Source: Pusillimonas sp. T7-7 (lineage in GTDB: Bacteria; Pseudomonadota; Gammaproteobacteria; Burkholderiales; Burkholderiaceae_B). From it: a stretch of 64,000 bases of DNA. Both the position numbers and the translations under genes were made by a program. How positions within the stretch are numbered: the first letter of the stretch is position 1; the number at the start of each line of letters is the position of its first letter. The DNA is taken from contig NC_015458.1 of NCBI RefSeq assembly GCF_000209655.1, positions 3,782,001 to 3,846,000 of the forward strand. Reading direction: 5' to 3'. Of this stretch, positions 39,106 through 49,077 are shown one piece after another. The notes beneath the pieces are model-generated. The model saw only the letters and a program-made list of their open reading frames with translations, made no database searches and had not been told where the DNA came from.

Positions 39106-40074
39106 GTGTCAGCCGGCCCTAACGAATTCGATCTCATTGCCCGCTACTTCACCCGTCCGGCGCCGCCCGGTTTCCTGGGCGTGGGCGATGATTGCGCCTT
39201 ATTGAAGCATGCGCCAGGGTACGAGCTGGCCACCAGCACCGATTTGCTTATCGAAGGTCGCCATTTTTTTTCGGATATCGACCCGAAGGCACTTGGTCAT
39301 AAGGCGCTGGCTGTCAATATTTCCGATTTGGCTGCAATGGGGGCTCAGCCTCTGGCCTGTCTCTTGAGCCTGTCTTTGCCTGATGTGGACGAAAACTGGT
39401 TAAGGGCCTTTGCCGACGGATTTTATGAGCTGGCCGAGCGTACCCAGTGCCCCTTGCTCGGAGGCGACACTACACGCAGCGTTGCGGGCGTGGTCATCAA
39501 TGTTACGGTGCTGGGGCAAGTCAAGTCCGGGCAGGCTTTGCTGCGTTCGGGCGCCAAAGTGGGTGACGATATTTGGGTAAGCGGCACGCTGGGCGCTGCT
39601 GATATCGCCTTGCGTCTGCTGCAAGGCCGCTTGCCTGCCAATAACGATTTACTTAAAACCATCCGGCACGTATTGGAATGGCCCGAGCCGCCATGGGCCT
39701 TTGCCCAGAGCCTGGTGGGTGTGGCTCACGCCGCGCTCGACATTTCCGACGGTCTGATGCAAGATCTTGGGCATATACTCAAAGCCAGTGCTTGCGGGGC
39801 AGAGCTGGACTACACAGCGCTACCCCTGCATCCTGCCTTGCAAGGATTGGATGCCCAGCTTCTACAAGAAGCTGCCTTGGCCGGAGGGGATGTGTATCAA
39901 CTTTGTTTTACGGCATCGCCAGACCAGAGCGCCCGTATACAGGATTTGGCAGATCAGGCACAATGCCGTGTTGCGCGCATAGGCCAAATCGTGGCCGAAC
40001 CTGGCTTGCGCGTACGTGGTGCTGGTGGAGCCCTCATAGAGCTACCAGCCGCTGGTTTCGATCATTTTTCCTGA
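39106..40074 (+). CDS. thiL: Thiamine-monophosphate kinase
   Basis: A 322-residue kinase from a GTG start, making thiamine diphosphate. It has the N-terminal NEFDLIARYF, the metal/nucleotide site GVGDDCALLKH, TDLLIEGRHFFSD, the HKALAVNISDLAAMGAQP block and GGDTTRS, then the C-terminal LDISDGLMQDLGHIL. Length and order are normal for ThiL. It is 20 bp after nusB within the operon. The cofactor it makes is used by the ThDP enzyme encoded at 4643-6367, among others. Confidence 0.95.
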   Translation: MSAGPNEFDLIARYFTRPAPPGFLGVGDDCALLKHAPGYELATSTDLLIEGRHFFSDIDPKALGHKALAVNISDLAAMGAQPLACLLSLSLPDVDENWLRAFADGFYELAERTQCPLLGGDTTRSVAGVVINVTVLGQVKSGQALLRSGAKVGDDIWVSGTLGAADIALRLLQGRLPANNDLLKTIRHVLEWPEPPWAFAQSLVGVAHAALDISDGLMQDLGHILKASACGAELDYTALPLHPALQGLDAQLLQEAALAGGDVYQLCFTASPDQSARIQDLADQAQCRVARIGQIVAEPGLRVRGAGGALIELPAAGFDHFS

Positions 40075-40094
40075 TATACCACAGGCGCTTTCTT

Positions 40095-40619
40095 ATGCCG
40101 GTCATGGACCCTTCCGCTATACACGATGCCGCGCCTGAACCGACCCCGTCCTGGGTGTTCAAGTCGATCCCCCGAGTGATCGCATTTGGTTTGGGCAGCG
40201 GCTTGCTTAGACCCGGGCCCGGTACCTGGGGTACCTTGATGGGCTGGCTGTTGTGGATACTGGTAATCGGACGCCTGTCCGATGCGGTGATCGCTGCCGT
40301 CATCATTGCCGCTTTTGCACTGGGGTGCTGGGCGTGTCAGCGTACAGGAACCGAGATGGGGCGCCCAGACCACGGCGGCATGGTCTGGGACGAAATAGTA
40401 GCCTTCTGGCTGGTCTTGTGGCTTACACCCGACAGCCTGCTGGCCCAGCTGCTGGCATTTATCATTTTTCGTCTTTTCGATATTATTAAACCGCCACCCA
40501 TTCATTTCTTCGATGGCCATTTCAAGAATGGTTTCGGAGTCATGTGGGATGATATTCTGGCGGCGGCCTACAGCTTGCTGGTGATCGCCGTACTGGTCAG
40601 ATTCGAGGTGCTTTCATGA
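40095..40619 (+). CDS. pgpA: Phosphatidylglycerophosphatase A
   Basis: A 174-residue inner-membrane phosphatase. It has the family opening PSWVFKSIPRVIAFGLGSGLLRPGPGTWGT, several membrane helices, and the catalytic acidic cluster GRPDHGGMVWDEIVAFW followed by FRLFDIIKPPPIHFFD. It removes phosphate from phosphatidylglycerophosphate in phospholipid synthesis. The ATG at 40095 matches family length. Its stop overlaps the pncC start by 4 bp. Confidence 0.95.
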   Translation: MPVMDPSAIHDAAPEPTPSWVFKSIPRVIAFGLGSGLLRPGPGTWGTLMGWLLWILVIGRLSDAVIAAVIIAAFALGCWACQRTGTEMGRPDHGGMVWDEIVAFWLVLWLTPDSLLAQLLAFIIFRLFDIIKPPPIHFFDGHFKNGFGVMWDDILAAAYSLLVIAVLVRFEVLS

Positions 40620-41122
40620 ACAATGACGCTGTATCTTTGCATGCGCCCAATCTGGGAAACCTATTGATAGAGCACGGCTGGATGTTCGCTTGTGCCGAAT
40701 CGTGCACCGGCGGTTTGCTGGCTGCCGCCATGACCAATACGCCTGGGTCCAGTGCCTGGTTTGACCGCGGTTTTGTCACCTATAGCAATCAGGCCAAGGT
40801 CGAACAACTGGGCGTCAGCACCGACACGCTAGACCGTTTTGGTGCTGTCAGCGAAGAAACCGCCATGGAGATGGCGGCCGGCGTGTTGGCTGCCACCAAG
40901 TTGTCGCAACTGGCCATATCCACCACCGGCATAGCGGGGCCGGGCGGTGGTACACCGGGCAAACCGGTGGGCATGGTGTGCTTTGGCTTTGCCCAGCGCG
41001 TGGGCAAAGGCGTGGTTACGCGCGCAGCAACCAAAATATTCGAAGGCGACCGCGCTCAGATTCGCAATGCTTCTGTGGCGTTTGCCCTGAAAACCGCCAT
41101 TCAGATTATCGAGCCGCGTTAA
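40616..41122 (+). CDS. pncC: Nicotinamide-nucleotide amidohydrolase (CinA C-terminal domain type)
   Basis: A 168-residue single-domain CinA_C/PncC protein that deamidates NMN to nicotinate mononucleotide. Diagnostic stretches are [14 protein letters not shown] (catalytic Ser), [23 protein letters not shown] and [23 protein letters not shown]. The N-terminal MoCF-like domain of full CinA is absent, as usual in Proteobacteria. It ends the riboflavin operon and runs 17 bp into the converging pyrF gene. Confidence 0.95.
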   Translation: MNNDAVSLHAPNLGNLLIEHGWMFACAESCTGGLLAAAMTNTPGSSAWFDRGFVTYSNQAKVEQLGVSTDTLDRFGAVSEETAMEMAAGVLAATKLSQLAISTTGIAGPGGGTPGKPVGMVCFGFAQRVGKGVVTRAATKIFEGDRAQIRNASVAFALKTAIQIIEPR

Positions 41123-41921
41123 TGGCATCGCGCGTGGCACGCGCCGCAAGGGCGGCTGCTTCGCGCCAATCGTCGCCGCCACTGGCGTACAGGATGGCGC
41201 GTGATGAATTGATCATCATGCCGGTGCCTAGGCTGTTGCTTCCGGCCTTTACTGTGGCCGGAATATCACCGCCTTGCGCACCTATGCCGGGAATCAGCAA
41301 TGGCATATCGCCTACGCGTGCCCGCACCTTGGCAATTTCTTCCGGAAAGGTCGCCCCTACCACCAAGGCGCACTGACCGTTGGTGTTCCATTTTTCGGCA
41401 GCGAGCGATGCCACTTGCAGATACAGCGGCGTGCCGTCAGCGGACTCGATGAACTGCAGATCAGAGCCGCCCTTGTTGGAGGTGCGGCACAAGATAATGA
41501 CGCCTTTGCTTTTCCATGACAGATAAGGTTCCAGTGTATCGAAGCCCATATAGGGGCTGACTGTTACGGCATCGGCCTGATAGCGCTCGAATGCTTCGCG
41601 GGCATACTGTTCGGCGGTTGAGCCAATATCGCCACGCTTGGCATCCAGCACTATGGGCAAGCCCGGATGATGCTCAAGAATATAGCTGCAAAGCGCTTCC
41701 AGCTGGTCTTCAGCACGCTGAGCCGAAAAATAGGCGATTTGCGGCTTGATGGCGCAGGCATAGGGCGCGGTGACATCGATGATGGCACGACAGAACTCAA
41801 AAATGGCATCTGAGCGCCCCTGCAGCTCTGCAGGAAACCGTTGAGGATCAGGGTCCAGGCCCACCGTGAGCATGGAGTCGGACGAGGCCCAGGCTTGCTG
41901 CAGTTTTTGAGTGAAGATCAT
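41106..41921 (-). CDS. pyrF: Orotidine 5'-phosphate decarboxylase, type 2
   Basis: A 271-residue OMP decarboxylase of the longer subfamily 2 found in Mycobacteria and Burkholderiales. The catalytic Asp/Lys tetrad lies in [17 protein letters not shown], the N-terminal strand is [14 protein letters not shown], and [12 protein letters not shown] is the C-terminal phosphate loop. It makes UMP in the cytoplasm. It converges with pncC with a 17 bp overlap. The 126 bp before the next minus-strand gene boundary (41922-42047) shows no other feature. Confidence 0.95.
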   Translation of the reverse strand: MIFTQKLQQAWASSDSMLTVGLDPDPQRFPAELQGRSDAIFEFCRAIIDVTAPYACAIKPQIAYFSAQRAEDQLEALCSYILEHHPGLPIVLDAKRGDIGSTAEQYAREAFERYQADAVTVSPYMGFDTLEPYLSWKSKGVIILCRTSNKGGSDLQFIESADGTPLYLQVASLAAEKWNTNGQCALVVGATFPEEIAKVRARVGDMPLLIPGIGAQGGDIPATVKAGSNSLGTGMMINSSRAILYASGGDDWREAAALAARATRDAINAAR

Positions 41922-42047
41922 GTAATGGTCTGTAGAGTAATGCGTATCGGTTTCAGGCTGTGATTATAGGCGCAAGGCTTGTTGCCTCTTTTCTGGTCGC
42001 AAGAGCTCGCCGGCATCATGCGGGGTATATTGTGCGGCGCCTGCCTG

Positions 42048-42434
42048 CTACCAAAAATGCGAGGCAATCACGCCCAGCCAGACGAGCGTGCCAAAAAGAA
42101 TGGATAGCATGACGGCGGCGCTGCCCAGATCCTTGGCGCGACCTATCAAAGGGTGGTCGTCAAGGGTGATGGTGTCGGCAAGTGCCTCTAGGCCAGAGTT
42201 CAGCAATTCGATCACCAGTACGAAGAACAGCGTGCCCAGCAGCATCAGGACTTCATTGAAACTGCGGCCTAGCCAGATCGCAACTGGCGCCAAAACAGCC
42301 ACTAGCAGAAGCTCTTGCCGAAAGGCGGCTTCGTGCCGGAATGCTGCGCCAAGGCCTTGTGCCGAATAGCGCAGGGCGTTGTATAAACGGCCAATACCGC
42401 CTTTGCTTTTGTAGGGGGAGTCAAGCGGGGTCAT
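42048..42434 (-). CDS. dgkA: Diacylglycerol kinase
   Basis: A 128-residue integral-membrane kinase with three helices (LLVAVLAPVAIWLG, VLMLLGTLFFVLVIELLNS, AVMLSILFGTLVWLGVIA). The catalytic signature ELLNSGLEALADTI is complete. It recycles diacylglycerol to phosphatidate. The start at 42434 (MTPLDSPYKSKGG) fits family length; a longer in-frame reading would cross the groEL terminator. It is probably expressed on its own. Confidence 0.94.
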   Translation of the reverse strand: MTPLDSPYKSKGGIGRLYNALRYSAQGLGAAFRHEAAFRQELLLVAVLAPVAIWLGRSFNEVLMLLGTLFFVLVIELLNSGLEALADTITLDDHPLIGRAKDLGSAAVMLSILFGTLVWLGVIASHFW

Positions 42435-42514
42435 GGTTGTCCAGGCAGCAAGTGGACAATCATTATAGGACTCCTTCTTTACAAGTAGACCGGCACGAGG
42501 GCAGAGCGGCCAAT

Positions 42515-42544
42515 AAAAAACCCCCGACGCGAGCCGGAGGTTTT
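42515..42544 (-). terminator. Intrinsic terminator of groES-groEL
   Basis: On the minus strand, AAAACCTCCG pairs (one G-T) with CGGGGGTTTT around an 8 nt loop and runs into TTTTTT. It lies about 50 bp after the groEL stop. A second hairpin precedes it at 42551-42576: a perfect 12 bp stem (CCATCCGGGCGC) with a GG centre. Confidence 0.88.
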
Positions 42545-42550
42545 GTGCAG

Positions 42551-42576
42551 CCATCCGGGCGCGGGCGCCCGGATGG
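42551..42576. other. Perfect 26 bp palindromic hairpin in the groEL 3' untranslated region
   Basis: Twelve-base arms CCATCCGGGCGC and their exact complement flank two bases. It sits between the groEL stop and the terminator hairpin. It could stabilise the abundant groESL mRNA 3' end against exonucleases. Confidence 0.7.
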
Positions 42577-42594
42577 TGGTGTGGCGTAAGAGGC

Positions 42595-44271
<1,677 letters not shown>

Positions 44272-44559
44272 TTACAGAACCACGGCGAGGATCTCTTCCT
44301 CGCGGATGACGAGGACTTCTTCGCCATCAACCTTGACCGTTTGGCCGGCATATTTGCCGAACAGAACCTTGTCGCCTACTTTCAGGTCAACAGGCTGAAC
44401 CTTGCCGTCGTCAGACCGTTTGCCGGGACCGACAGCAATGACTTCACCCTGATCGGGCTTTTCAGTCGCGCTTTCAGGGATGACGATACCCGAGGCGGTA
44501 GTGCGCTCGTTGTCCAGACGCTTGATGATCACGCGATCATGCAAAGGACGCAGTGCCAT
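44272..44559 (-). CDS. groS: Co-chaperonin GroES
   Basis: A 95-residue HSP10. It has [26 protein letters not shown] with the mobile loop, then [11 protein letters not shown] and [34 protein letters not shown]. The start at 44559 (MALRPLHD) has AGGAG upstream. It caps GroEL. It is the first gene of the groES-groEL operon. Confidence 0.99.
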   Translation of the reverse strand: MALRPLHDRVIIKRLDNERTTASGIVIPESATEKPDQGEVIAVGPGKRSDDGKVQPVDLKVGDKVLFGKYAGQTVKVDGEEVLVIREEEILAVVL

Positions 44560-44618
44560 GGAGGAACTCCTGTTCAAAAATATTAAGGGTTAACAATAAA
44601 AAAGCAGAGAGGATGATG

Positions 44619-44645
44619 TTAGCACTCAACCCCTTCGAGTGCTAA
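44619..44645 (-). promoter_or_regulatory. CIRCE operator (HrcA binding site) of groES-groEL
   Basis: A perfect TTAGCACTC-N9-GAGTGCTAA inverted repeat, identical to the CIRCE consensus. It overlaps the last base of the -10 box, so HrcA bound here would block transcription. It lies about 60 bp before the groES start codon. Confidence 0.97.
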
Positions 44646-44673
44646 TTATAGGGATGAAGTTGGATTCTTCAAG
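44645..44673 (-). promoter_or_regulatory. groES promoter, overlapping sigma-70 and sigma-32 elements
   Basis: On the minus strand TTGAAG, a 16 bp spacer and TATAAT form a sigma-70-type promoter. The same stretch reads CTTGAAG-N13-CCCTATAA, close to the sigma-32 consensus (CTTGAAA, CCCCATnT). Together with CIRCE this gives double heat-shock control, both positive and negative. Confidence 0.7.
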
Positions 44674-44699
44674 AGGGGGCGAGGGCCTTGTTACAAATT

Positions 44700-45875
44700 T
44701 CAGCGCCTGCGCTGCCAGAACGGATGCTCAGCCCAGCGTGGTTGGGTACGATAGTAGAAGTCTTTATGCGACAGGTATGTTTGCCAAAGTTGCTGCTGTT
44801 GCGCGGCATACTGATGAATGTGCGCGTTGTGGCTCCCCAGTCCTGCTGTGCCCTCAGGGCAGTCTGTCAATGCGTAGTGGATCATATGCCCGGCGTGGCT
44901 GCCTGTTCTGAGCGCCTTGTCGATGCCTTGCGACGACAGCGGGTCGTAGGCCTGGGCGGCATCGCCCACCGCCATCCAGGCGTCACCGCAGAAGTCCTGC
45001 AGTCGCTGGCTGTTGGCTGGTGCTCCTCGGATTGTTCCGCAAGGGAGGTAACCCCGGGCTTTGAGTAATGGCGCAAGATGCGTCGAGCTATCCAGCAGTT
45101 GATCAAAGCCTGGCCCGGTGGCCGCCATTCTTGCCGCCGGCAGATCTTTGTCGGAGTGCCAAACCACCAATCGCCTGGTTTCATTGTTTTCGGCGCCGGG
45201 CAGGCGGTTGCTATACCACCAGCCGTGCGGCGCGGCCTCAATTCGCGTATAGCGGTCGTCATCGTCACCAGAGCAGGAAAACCATTGCGCATAGGCGAAC
45301 AAACAGTCGTGGCGGGTGATCGGAACACCGAGAGCCTTGGCCACGACCGCCCGCCGACCGGAGCAGTCAACCAGGTAACGTGCGTGATGCTGTTGCGTCT
45401 GTGTGTCCGAGCTTAGCTTTAGTTGCCAATTGAAAGGACCGTCAGCGATACGCATGCATGATTCAAAACGGACGCCTTTGAGCAAGGTGGCCCCGGCGGC
45501 AACTGCGCTGGAGCGCAATGCCTCATCGAAAGCCAACCGTTCCACGCATAGCCCGAAGCCGGTCATCGTGAAGAAAAAGTCGGTGATGTCGGCCTGCTCT
45601 GTTGTCCATAGCGAAACGTTGCCAGCTGTTCTGAAAAGGCCCGGAAGGCTTTGTGCTGGATCTTCAAGGTCTCCCAGGAAGTGCTTGACCAGACCGACAG
45701 AGGTTGGCGGCAGTGATTCGCCCAGCTTGAAGCGCGGTGACGTGCGCTCTTCCAGCAAGAGCACACGCTGGCCGAACTTGGCCAGCGTGATTGCGGTTGC
45801 CGTACCTGCGGGCCCGGCGCCGACAATAACAACGTCCCATGTTGTGTTGGTCCGGCCGTGTCCGGTCAGTGGCAA
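44700..45875 (-). CDS. lodB: LodB-type FAD-dependent flavoprotein (quinone-cofactor maturation)
   Basis: A 391-residue flavoprotein of the tryptophan-halogenase/geranylgeranyl-reductase-like class. The FAD fingerprint is VVIVGAGPAGTATAITLAKFG followed by VLLLEE, and the second FAD block is GDAAQAYDPLSSQGIDKAL. A TTG start is preceded by AAAGGAAAG, and the gene begins 3 bp after the lodA stop. Flavoproteins beside LodA/GoxA oxidases are known to be needed for forming the Cys-Trp quinone cofactor, so the same job is inferred here. By sequence alone a free-standing halogenase or hydroxylase would be possible; the adjacent LodA argues against that. Confidence 0.87.
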   Translation of the reverse strand: MPLTGHGRTNTTWDVVIVGAGPAGTATAITLAKFGQRVLLLEERTSPRFKLGESLPPTSVGLVKHFLGDLEDPAQSLPGLFRTAGNVSLWTTEQADITDFFFTMTGFGLCVERLAFDEALRSSAVAAGATLLKGVRFESCMRIADGPFNWQLKLSSDTQTQQHHARYLVDCSGRRAVVAKALGVPITRHDCLFAYAQWFSCSGDDDDRYTRIEAAPHGWWYSNRLPGAENNETRRLVVWHSDKDLPAARMAATGPGFDQLLDSSTHLAPLLKARGYLPCGTIRGAPANSQRLQDFCGDAWMAVGDAAQAYDPLSSQGIDKALRTGSHAGHMIHYALTDCPEGTAGLGSHNAHIHQYAAQQQQLWQTYLSHKDFYYRTQPRWAEHPFWQRRR

Positions 45876-45878
45876 GAA

Positions 45879-47879
45879 TTACTTTCCTTTGGCAGGCGGC
45901 TGGTTCAGTGCCGGGGATCGCTCTTGTTCGACGAACACGGTCGAGCCCTGGTCTTTCACAAAGCTGCCGTCTTCGGCCTTGAGTGGAAGCACCATACCCA
46001 GTTTCGACCACGCATATTCCATCTGATGGAAACCATCGGTGGACGATAGCGGTTCGCCGTCGGCGTCGTATCCGCGGAACCACTCTTTATAGGTTCTGGT
46101 CTGGGTTTTTGGATCGTACTCGAAGACGATATCTGGCCGTTGTGTTGGCCACCATGCCACGTTACACGACCAGAAGTCGCCCTGCCAGGGGCTGGACATA
46201 TAGGCAGAGATGGCGCCGGGCTCGTTGTCTTTGCCCACGCGAAACGCCTCGGCGAAATACTCTCTATAGAGAATCAAGTAGGGGAATTCTATGCCTGGGT
46301 GGAAGCCGCCGCCGATGGTGGGTTGGAGCGCCGAGCTATCGAGGGCGTGGGGCTGTTCGGCTAATGGCAACTGTTCCAGGGATAAGGGGTCTTGTAGAGC
46401 GCCGACTTCAAAATTTCCATCTGCCCAATTCTTCATATGCTTCAGCTGCCAGTCGGTCAAGCTTAAGAATTGGTCTGGGAAATCGTTGCCCAGTTGCTGA
46501 TTCTGCAAGGGTTTGCCCGCTGTGCCCCACAGCTTGGGCATTTTGGAGCTGTCTTCGGCGCGTTGGAACTCTTCGTTCTTCCAGCTGGTGGGCCGCTGCG
46601 GAGGAGCAGGCAACAATGTGTCGACCAGCCGCCCGTTTTTCCCGGGAGCATGCCGCATCAGGCCATAGATTCTTTGCCTTATCGGCTTGCTTTGTTCGCT
46701 TGGGTCGGCCAGCAACGCCATGTACTGGGGCAGGAGCAAGTTGCCCGGTTGCCCTGGGCCGTGGGCGCGATTCTTGGTTTCGGGCAGTGTGCCCGCCGCC
46801 TCGGCGCTTACCCAGCCGTAATTGACCGCATTGGCAAAAATTGGATAGACGTCGCGATAGAAGTTTGTTTTCTGGTCCGTGTAGGGGTAAGCCTCGGGAA
46901 AGGCTTCGTAGACACGATCCAGAATGGACACTACGTGGTACATGTGGGGTGCAAACTTCGGAGGCGCGGTGACGATCCATGCCCCTGCCCGTGGATTCCT
47001 CGTGCCTTCGTCCGTGGCTGATTTCACGTCGTCGCGTGTGCTTAAGACAGTGCCGTCCTTGAGCGTGACGGTGACATCGATCTCACCGCCGCAGGTATCG
47101 TCCCACCAACCTGGAATGTTGAAGTAGGCGAACTGGTTTGTCAGTGGGTTTTTGCCGTTATCAGGGCCATTAGGCGGGGAGACTGTTTCGCTTGGATTGG
47201 ATAGTTCGACTTTAGGCGTTGTGACGCATTCGCCTTTTCCGGGCGCGGGAACGAACAGCAGACGATCCTTGGAATCCAGGCGCAGCTGGCCCAACTCGAT
47301 GTCTTTGGCGGCTTTATAAGTGACCTCGACTTCTTGCGACAGATCTTTTGGCGTGAAACCTTCAAAACGCAATTCGCCTGGCAATGTGCCTTTTTCAATG
47401 CCGGTGAAAACATCGCCTTTCATGACAATGGGGCCTGCTTGCCCGGATGCGATTGTGTGCACGCCGGGATCGATGATGAGTTTATCGCGTTCGATCGGCT
47501 TCTTGCCGGGCTGGATGGATGGGTTGCGCAACGCGTCCGGGTCAAACAAATATGCGCCCTGAAACGCATAATTGGCCGCTTTCATGTTTCTTACATGAAC
47601 CCGCCAGTTCAGGGATTGAACCAGATCCGAATCTGATGTGAGCTCTGCAATGACCTTGTCGTCGGCATCGTAGGCGTATACCCGATACCGCTGCGCCTGG
47701 CGTTTTAATCGCGCCCCGCTGTCGCGGTAGCTTCCTCCGTTCGGCCCCGGGCCATCGTTGCCGCCCGGGTCGACCACGACCCCCGGCGCTTCAGGTCCAA
47801 TGTAAAACTCGTCGCTGTCTCCCAGGCGGGCAATGCCAATACCAGGATGGACACGAATGCTTTTGATTTGTTCGGACAC
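45879..47879 (-). CDS. lodA: LodA/GoxA-type cysteine-tryptophylquinone amino-acid oxidase
   Basis: A 666-residue protein from a GTG start with GGAAGAG upstream. It opens with IRVHPGIGIARLGDS, the mark of LodA-like quinoproteins. Near the C terminus PWQGDFWSCNVAWWPTQRPD supplies the cofactor Cys (C572) with an Asp four residues before it (D568), the spacing I recall for Marinomonas LodA. W624, in MEYAWSKLGMV, is the likely partner Trp. The family oxidises free amino acids (lysine epsilon-amine or glycine) to aldehyde or keto acid, ammonia and hydrogen peroxide. No signal peptide is present although known members act outside the cytoplasm. The substrate is not predictable from the sequence. Confidence 0.88.
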   Translation of the reverse strand: MSEQIKSIRVHPGIGIARLGDSDEFYIGPEAPGVVVDPGGNDGPGPNGGSYRDSGARLKRQAQRYRVYAYDADDKVIAELTSDSDLVQSLNWRVHVRNMKAANYAFQGAYLFDPDALRNPSIQPGKKPIERDKLIIDPGVHTIASGQAGPIVMKGDVFTGIEKGTLPGELRFEGFTPKDLSQEVEVTYKAAKDIELGQLRLDSKDRLLFVPAPGKGECVTTPKVELSNPSETVSPPNGPDNGKNPLTNQFAYFNIPGWWDDTCGGEIDVTVTLKDGTVLSTRDDVKSATDEGTRNPRAGAWIVTAPPKFAPHMYHVVSILDRVYEAFPEAYPYTDQKTNFYRDVYPIFANAVNYGWVSAEAAGTLPETKNRAHGPGQPGNLLLPQYMALLADPSEQSKPIRQRIYGLMRHAPGKNGRLVDTLLPAPPQRPTSWKNEEFQRAEDSSKMPKLWGTAGKPLQNQQLGNDFPDQFLSLTDWQLKHMKNWADGNFEVGALQDPLSLEQLPLAEQPHALDSSALQPTIGGGFHPGIEFPYLILYREYFAEAFRVGKDNEPGAISAYMSSPWQGDFWSCNVAWWPTQRPDIVFEYDPKTQTRTYKEWFRGYDADGEPLSSTDGFHQMEYAWSKLGMVLPLKAEDGSFVKDQGSTVFVEQERSPALNQPPAKGK

Positions 47880-47909
47880 GATTCTCTTCCTTTTTCAGAA
47901 CCTGGTTGC

Positions 47910-48200
47910 TTAGAGAGTGCTCACGATCTTCCAGTTCAGCAAGTCGGCAGAAGTGACCGCGTACCGGTTGCCAAAATGTTCGATGTCGGCGTAGGTCAGG
48001 CCGTTTGATTGGGTATGAGCGCGTACCGAGAAGCCACCGCCGAAGCCCGCCTTGATCGATTTTTGAATATGTAAATCGGCATTTGAGACCGGTGCGCCGT
48101 TCGTGTTCTTGTCTTGCGCGGCACTGGCAACGCCCGGCAACAGAATACAGGCTGATGCCGCTGCGCAGCCCTTGACGAAATCTCTACGCTTGATGTCCAT
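47910..48200 (-). CDS. Small Tat-exported protein in the LodA operon
   Basis: A 96-residue protein with a twin-arginine signal peptide: K-R-R-D-F-V-K, then a hydrophobic stretch with ACILLPGVASA and a likely cut before AQDK. The mature part is about 68 residues, has no Cys, and ends ADLLNWKIVSTL; a Gly-rich piece (KAGFGGGFSVRAH) is central. I do not recognise the mature domain. AAGGAG precedes the ATG. It is 30 bp upstream of lodA on the same strand, so it is the first gene of the three-gene unit. Possible roles are export partner, assembly factor or subunit of the oxidase. Confidence 0.82.
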   Translation of the reverse strand: MDIKRRDFVKGCAAASACILLPGVASAAQDKNTNGAPVSNADLHIQKSIKAGFGGGFSVRAHTQSNGLTYADIEHFGNRYAVTSADLLNWKIVSTL

Positions 48201-48245
48201 TTTTCATCGCTCCTTGGTTTTAGCGCTTGCTGCTTCGGGCGCTGC

Positions 48246-48284
48246 GTTGCACAGATCATCGTACAAATGGCGTTATCGTGCAAC
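48246..48284. promoter_or_regulatory. Spaced inverted repeat upstream of the LodA operon
   Basis: GTTGCAC and GTGCAAC arms lie 25 bp apart, about 45-85 bp before the first gene of the LodA operon. They may be an operator, but no regulator is known. The rest of the 314 bp gap 48201-48514 contains a G-rich run near 48305-48322 and the palindrome described at 48405. Confidence 0.35.
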
Positions 48285-48404
48285 CAAATTTATACAAAAG
48301 ATGGTTTGGGGAGGGGGAGGTGATCCGCATAAAGGTAAGGCCCAACTGCGCAATATTTGGCCACGTGGAGTCATGTCATATTGACAGAACTCGGCAATAA
48401 ATAT

Positions 48405-48414
48405 ATCGTACGAT
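48405..48414. promoter_or_regulatory. Candidate operator of the PadR regulator
   Basis: The perfect palindrome ATCGTACGAT sits in AT-rich flanks (ATAT left, CTAT right) about 100 bp upstream of the PadR start. PadR regulators, including YqjI, bind palindromes in their own promoter regions. Support is position and symmetry only. Confidence 0.4.
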
Positions 48415-48514
48415 CTATCTTTAGACCGTATTTCTATGAAATCCATGGCTGTCATGGTTATCCTTCTCTATTCTGAAACCGAGGGCAATCTTGAACAATT
48501 CCGAGGGCGGGGCG

Positions 48515-49048
48515 ATGCACCGCCGTGGCGATCGCTTGACGAGCGGACGCAAATTCAATACCGAAGAGCTGCAGCTGATGCTGCTTTGCTTGTTGAATGG
48601 TGTGCCCGCGCATGGCTACGAGCTTATAAAACGCCTGGACGATATCTCGCACGGCTATTACAGCCCAAGTCCTGGTGTGCTGTATCCGGCGCTGGGCCAA
48701 TTGGAGTCCCTTGGTTTCGCGCAGGTGGAACTCAGCGGCAAGCGAAAAACCTACCAAATCACCCCAGCGGGGCAGGACCATTTACAGACGCATGCCGAGC
48801 GTGCACAGCGGCTTCATGCCATATTGCAGCACGCAGCCAAAAAAATGCTGTGGATGAAGCAGGCGGAAGAAAGCGAAGCGGACGCGGCACAGGCTACGGG
48901 TTGGCTGCCGGAATTCGTTGATGCGCGCAAGTCGCTTAAAGCGGCCTTGTTGATGCAAAGCCAGGCTGGCCATGCCGAGCAACGCCGTATTGTTGCCATA
49001 TTGCAGCGTGCGACCCAAAAGATCCTGCAAGCATCCGGCAAGCAATAA
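48515..49048 (+). CDS. PadR-family regulator, YqjI-like
   Basis: A 177-residue PadR winged-helix protein. The core (LQLMLLCLLNGVPAHGYELIKRLDD, YYSPSPGVLYPALGQLESLGF, KRKTYQITPAGQDHL) aligns well with E. coli YqjI, a nickel/iron-responsive repressor of the ferric reductase gene yqjH. The long His/Cys-rich metal-binding N terminus of E. coli YqjI is lacking; only MHRRGDRLTSGRK precedes the helix. The ATG at 48515 has GAGG upstream and is preferred over a TTG at 48491. A siderophore-interacting protein follows 29 bp downstream, matching the yqjI-yqjH pairing. Confidence 0.87.
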   Translation: MHRRGDRLTSGRKFNTEELQLMLLCLLNGVPAHGYELIKRLDDISHGYYSPSPGVLYPALGQLESLGFAQVELSGKRKTYQITPAGQDHLQTHAERAQRLHAILQHAAKKMLWMKQAEESEADAAQATGWLPEFVDARKSLKAALLMQSQAGHAEQRRIVAILQRATQKILQASGKQ

Positions 49049-49077
49049 GGCTGCCACAGAAATTTTAAAGGACCCCA

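Noticed and set aside
48491..48514. TTG start for the PadR regulator
   Set aside because: The ATG at 48515 has a better-placed ribosome-binding site, and the extra eight residues have no family support.
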